Positions 49,348 to 51,244 of a stretch of DNA of 51,244 nucleotides are shown piece by piece. Both the position numbers and the translations under genes were made by a program. A model generated the notes under the pieces. It ran no database searches. It was not told where the DNA came from and saw only the letters and a list, made by a program, of their open reading frames with translations. This DNA is from an uncultured Alistipes sp. (lineage in GTDB: Bacteria > Bacteroidota > Bacteroidia > Bacteroidales > Rikenellaceae). The stretch spans positions 1-51,244 of the forward strand of contig URBJ01000004.1 of the NCBI GenBank assembly GCA_900546005.1, in the 5' to 3' direction. The number at the start of each line of letters is the position of its first letter. Within the stretch, counting starts at the first letter, position 1.

Positions 49348-51204
49348 CTACATTTTCGGAACCGAGCCTCGCACTGCCGTAAAGTCATCGGCACGTGACG
49401 ACGGATCGTCAATCCCGTATCCGACCGACATGGACGCGGCAAAATCGCGTCCGGCATCCTGTTCGATCGCATCGTCGAGTGCCTTACGGTCCTTGGCTCC
49501 CTTTTCGATCACGGCGGCTATATCCTCATCGGTCAACTGCGACTCCTCCTTATCCAACAATACAGCAAGCGCATAACGTGCCCACTTCATCTCATCATCC
49601 CGGTAGTGCGCCGCAATCTCCCGAAGTTCGCCCAAAAACGACTTCAAATCGGGAACCTCTCCCGAGACGACCCGATCGAGCAGCCTCTCGACCCGACAAC
49701 GCGGTGCGATCATTCCGGCCCAATCTACCCACTCCCGTATCGCAGCATCGGATTCCGGGCGAGTCGCAGACGAAGCGAACAGTGCTCCTAAATAGGCCCG
49801 CAACGCCTGTGTGTAAAGCAGTAGCCCCTTCCGCAACGACGGCATTTTGATCTTCACGTGATTCCACTTCACCGCCTCGGCTGTCGAGTAGCGCTCGAGC
49901 AACTTTCTGCACTCGACCACTCCCTGCAAAATCCATCCGGCCGTATAGGGGTTCATCAAATCGTAATGGATAATATCGTGTCCCGGTCCATGTCTTCGAT
50001 CCCGTTTGGGCCACTTTTTCACATCGCGAGCCGTACCGTAACTCCGCAATCCGACCCCGGGCAGCAGCACCGACTCCCCCGCCTCCTCGATCAGATACGA
50101 GAACGGCATCGAACGTGTATCATGATGGTCGTAGTGGCGTCCTTTGACGATAGAAAAAACTCCGGTCGCAGCCGGCAACAACACATAGGCATCGCTGGCA
50201 AACTTGCATCCACGCAGATGAATCCCTTGATGCACCGGTCCCGACTTGTACATGTGGTTACTCTGATTGGCCCCGCTGCCGGCATTGAAAAAGAGAAAAT
50301 ATCCGGCAATCAACAACGTTGCCCGATGATGCGACACGGTATAGGGTCCGGCAAAAACCGAACAGGCCTCTCCGTGATTGCAATGGCTGTTGGCAAAGAA
50401 CAGGGAGTTTTCTGCCGAGAAGCCGTTCTCGATCAATACCCCTTCGCCGACAAAACACTTTTTGATCATCGAGCCCGTATCGACCCGCGACGCTCCCGAA
50501 ACAATAAAATCGGAAGCGGTCACCCCCGCTCCCACATAGGCTGGAGCCTCAGCCGAACTAATGATCGTGCCGTTCCGTAACGACAAAGCCCCCTCGACGA
50601 CAGCCTCCTCCCCGATCCGCACATCGACGGTCGAAAGCGTATTGACGATCCGACTGCCAGCACCAATTGTTCCCCGATCCGCACGTTTCGAATCGACTTC
50701 CCTACGGATCATTTCGCCCAACCGTTCGATGGTACGATGCCGGTGCCGATACATGGCCATCACATAGGCAAGCTGCGCCGTCAGTTCTTCAAAGATGGGG
50801 ACCTCACGACCTCCCGATTCGTTAACGACGGCCGCCTCCACGCCATTACCGAAAGTAGTCTCCCCGGTACAGATAATCTCTCCCACATTCTCAACCACAA
50901 CCCGATCTGACAGATCATACCGGGCAATGTAGCGTCCGACATTGGCTATCAACACATCATCGCCCACCGTACAGTCGTAGAGCACGGCCCGATAGATTCC
51001 GCTGCGTCGAATAACTCCCCCCGGCAGGTGTATCGCAGCGCCGTTGGCTCCGAGTCGAATCCGACCACCGAAGTGTACGCCCCGGACATATTTCGGATCG
51101 AAACCCTCCGACACGGCAACCTCTGCCCACTTCTCCGCCGTACATCCATTCGCCATCAGCGCAACCAATTCCTGTTCCGTCAACGGTCTATATTTTTTCC
51201 CCAT
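49348..51204 (-). CDS. DUF4954 family left-handed beta-helix protein
   Basis: 618 residues from the ATG at 51204 (MGKKYRPLTEQELVAL); an ATG 4 codons upstream is also possible. The central region shows hexapeptide-like beta-helix repeats (AVLYDCTVGDDVLIANVGRY, GTIGAGSRIVNTLSTVDVRIGEEAVVEGA, GNGVEAAVV), as in sugar-nucleotide acyl- or nucleotidyl-transferase tails. It also has conserved stretches typical of DUF4954: SHCNHGEACSVFAGPYTVSHH, NQSNHMYKSGPVHQG, FSIVKGRHYDHHDTRSMPFSYL. The many conserved His/Asp/Lys residues suggest a catalytic site, but I know of no established function. The C-terminal 200 residues are helical. It lies upstream of der on the same strand with a separate promoter between. 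Confidence 0.85.
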   Translation of the reverse strand: MGKKYRPLTEQELVALMANGCTAEKWAEVAVSEGFDPKYVRGVHFGGRIRLGANGAAIHLPGGVIRRSGIYRAVLYDCTVGDDVLIANVGRYIARYDLSDRVVVENVGEIICTGETTFGNGVEAAVVNESGGREVPIFEELTAQLAYVMAMYRHRHRTIERLGEMIRREVDSKRADRGTIGAGSRIVNTLSTVDVRIGEEAVVEGALSLRNGTIISSAEAPAYVGAGVTASDFIVSGASRVDTGSMIKKCFVGEGVLIENGFSAENSLFFANSHCNHGEACSVFAGPYTVSHHRATLLIAGYFLFFNAGSGANQSNHMYKSGPVHQGIHLRGCKFASDAYVLLPAATGVFSIVKGRHYDHHDTRSMPFSYLIEEAGESVLLPGVGLRSYGTARDVKKWPKRDRRHGPGHDIIHYDLMNPYTAGWILQGVVECRKLLERYSTAEAVKWNHVKIKMPSLRKGLLLYTQALRAYLGALFASSATRPESDAAIREWVDWAGMIAPRCRVERLLDRVVSGEVPDLKSFLGELREIAAHYRDDEMKWARYALAVLLDKEESQLTDEDIAAVIEKGAKDRKALDDAIEQDAGRDFAASMSVGYGIDDPSSRADDFTAVRGSVPKM

Positions 51205-51227
51205 TACACTACACATTTACTATAAAT

Positions 51228-51240
51228 TAGAGACTCTCTA
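51228..51240. repeat. Short palindrome upstream of the DUF4954 gene
   Basis: TAGAGA-C-TCTCTA is a 13-base palindrome 23 bases before the DUF4954 start. It could be an operator or chance. The window ends here, so the promoter is not fully visible. Confidence 0.3.
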
Positions 51241-51244
51241 CTTA

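Noticed and set aside
1..51244. CRISPR arrays, tRNA or rRNA genes, insertion sequences, attachment sites
   Set aside because: No direct repeat arrays, cloverleaf-like sequences, transposase frames or integrase-linked repeats were noticed; intergenic gaps are all under 300 bases and mostly explained by promoters and terminators.

Overview
The window is a chromosomal segment of a Bacteroidales bacterium. Support comes from gene families largely confined to Bacteroidota (GldH, DUF4290, DUF4476, DUF4954, RicT followed by GldH), from lipoproteins with Bacteroidota-style lipoboxes, and from a recurring TAnnTTTG -7 promoter box, in several cases with TTTG about 19 bases upstream. Base composition looks GC-moderate to high for the order, which would suit an Alistipes-like (Rikenellaceae) lineage, but that placement is inference. 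I saw no rRNA, tRNA, CRISPR array, transposase, integrase or phage gene. The window looks like stable core and metabolic genome, not an island.

Layout. 1-5.4 kb: start of a leftward transketolase gene, the leftward pyruvate:ferredoxin oxidoreductase nifJ with a clear terminator, then mtgA and a secreted DUF4476 protein facing each other. 5.6-12.4 kb: a MATE exporter, then a three-gene operon of a GH78 alpha-L-rhamnosidase and two tandem paralogous exported TIM-barrel-like proteins, closed by a terminator. 12.6-13.9 kb: an orphan lipoprotein. 14.1-16.7 kb: ricT-gldH-trmB, overlapping or nearly touching. 16.9-20.1 kb: OPT peptide transporter and peptidase T. 20.2-27.6 kb: five tightly packed genes forming a peptidoglycan-sugar salvage operon (sodium symporter, chimeric N-acetylmuramoyl-alanine amidase, DUF5009 membrane protein, MurK-like kinase, MurQ etherase), followed by an unusual long-loop terminator and surE. 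28.6-35.4 kb: an RND tripartite efflux operon with lpxA at its end. 35.5-41.1 kb: a SIMPL protein, then a Gfo/Idh/MocA oxidoreductase with a large HEAT-DUF1080-DUF1080 protein, a candidate 3-keto-glycoside pathway pair. 41.2-42.6 kb: leftward DUF4290-smpB. 42.6-45.7 kb: an NtrC-type regulator lacking a DNA-binding domain, and gltX. 45.9-51.2 kb: leftward DUF4954, then der, a catalytically defective GH2-like protein and rlmH.

How the genes work together. Import-and-process logic recurs: OPT with PepT for peptides, and symporter with amidase, kinase and etherase for wall sugars. GH78 with its two partners suggests rhamnose-containing glycans, and Gfo/Idh with DUF1080 suggests oxidative glycoside cleavage. 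The most promising leads for undescribed biology are the HEAT-DUF1080 tandem fusion, the two TIM-barrel paralogs that lack an obvious canonical nucleophile, the GH2 pseudoenzyme translationally coupled to rlmH, the regulator with an altered GAFTGA loop, and the chimeric amidase with the DUF5009 protein in the salvage operon.
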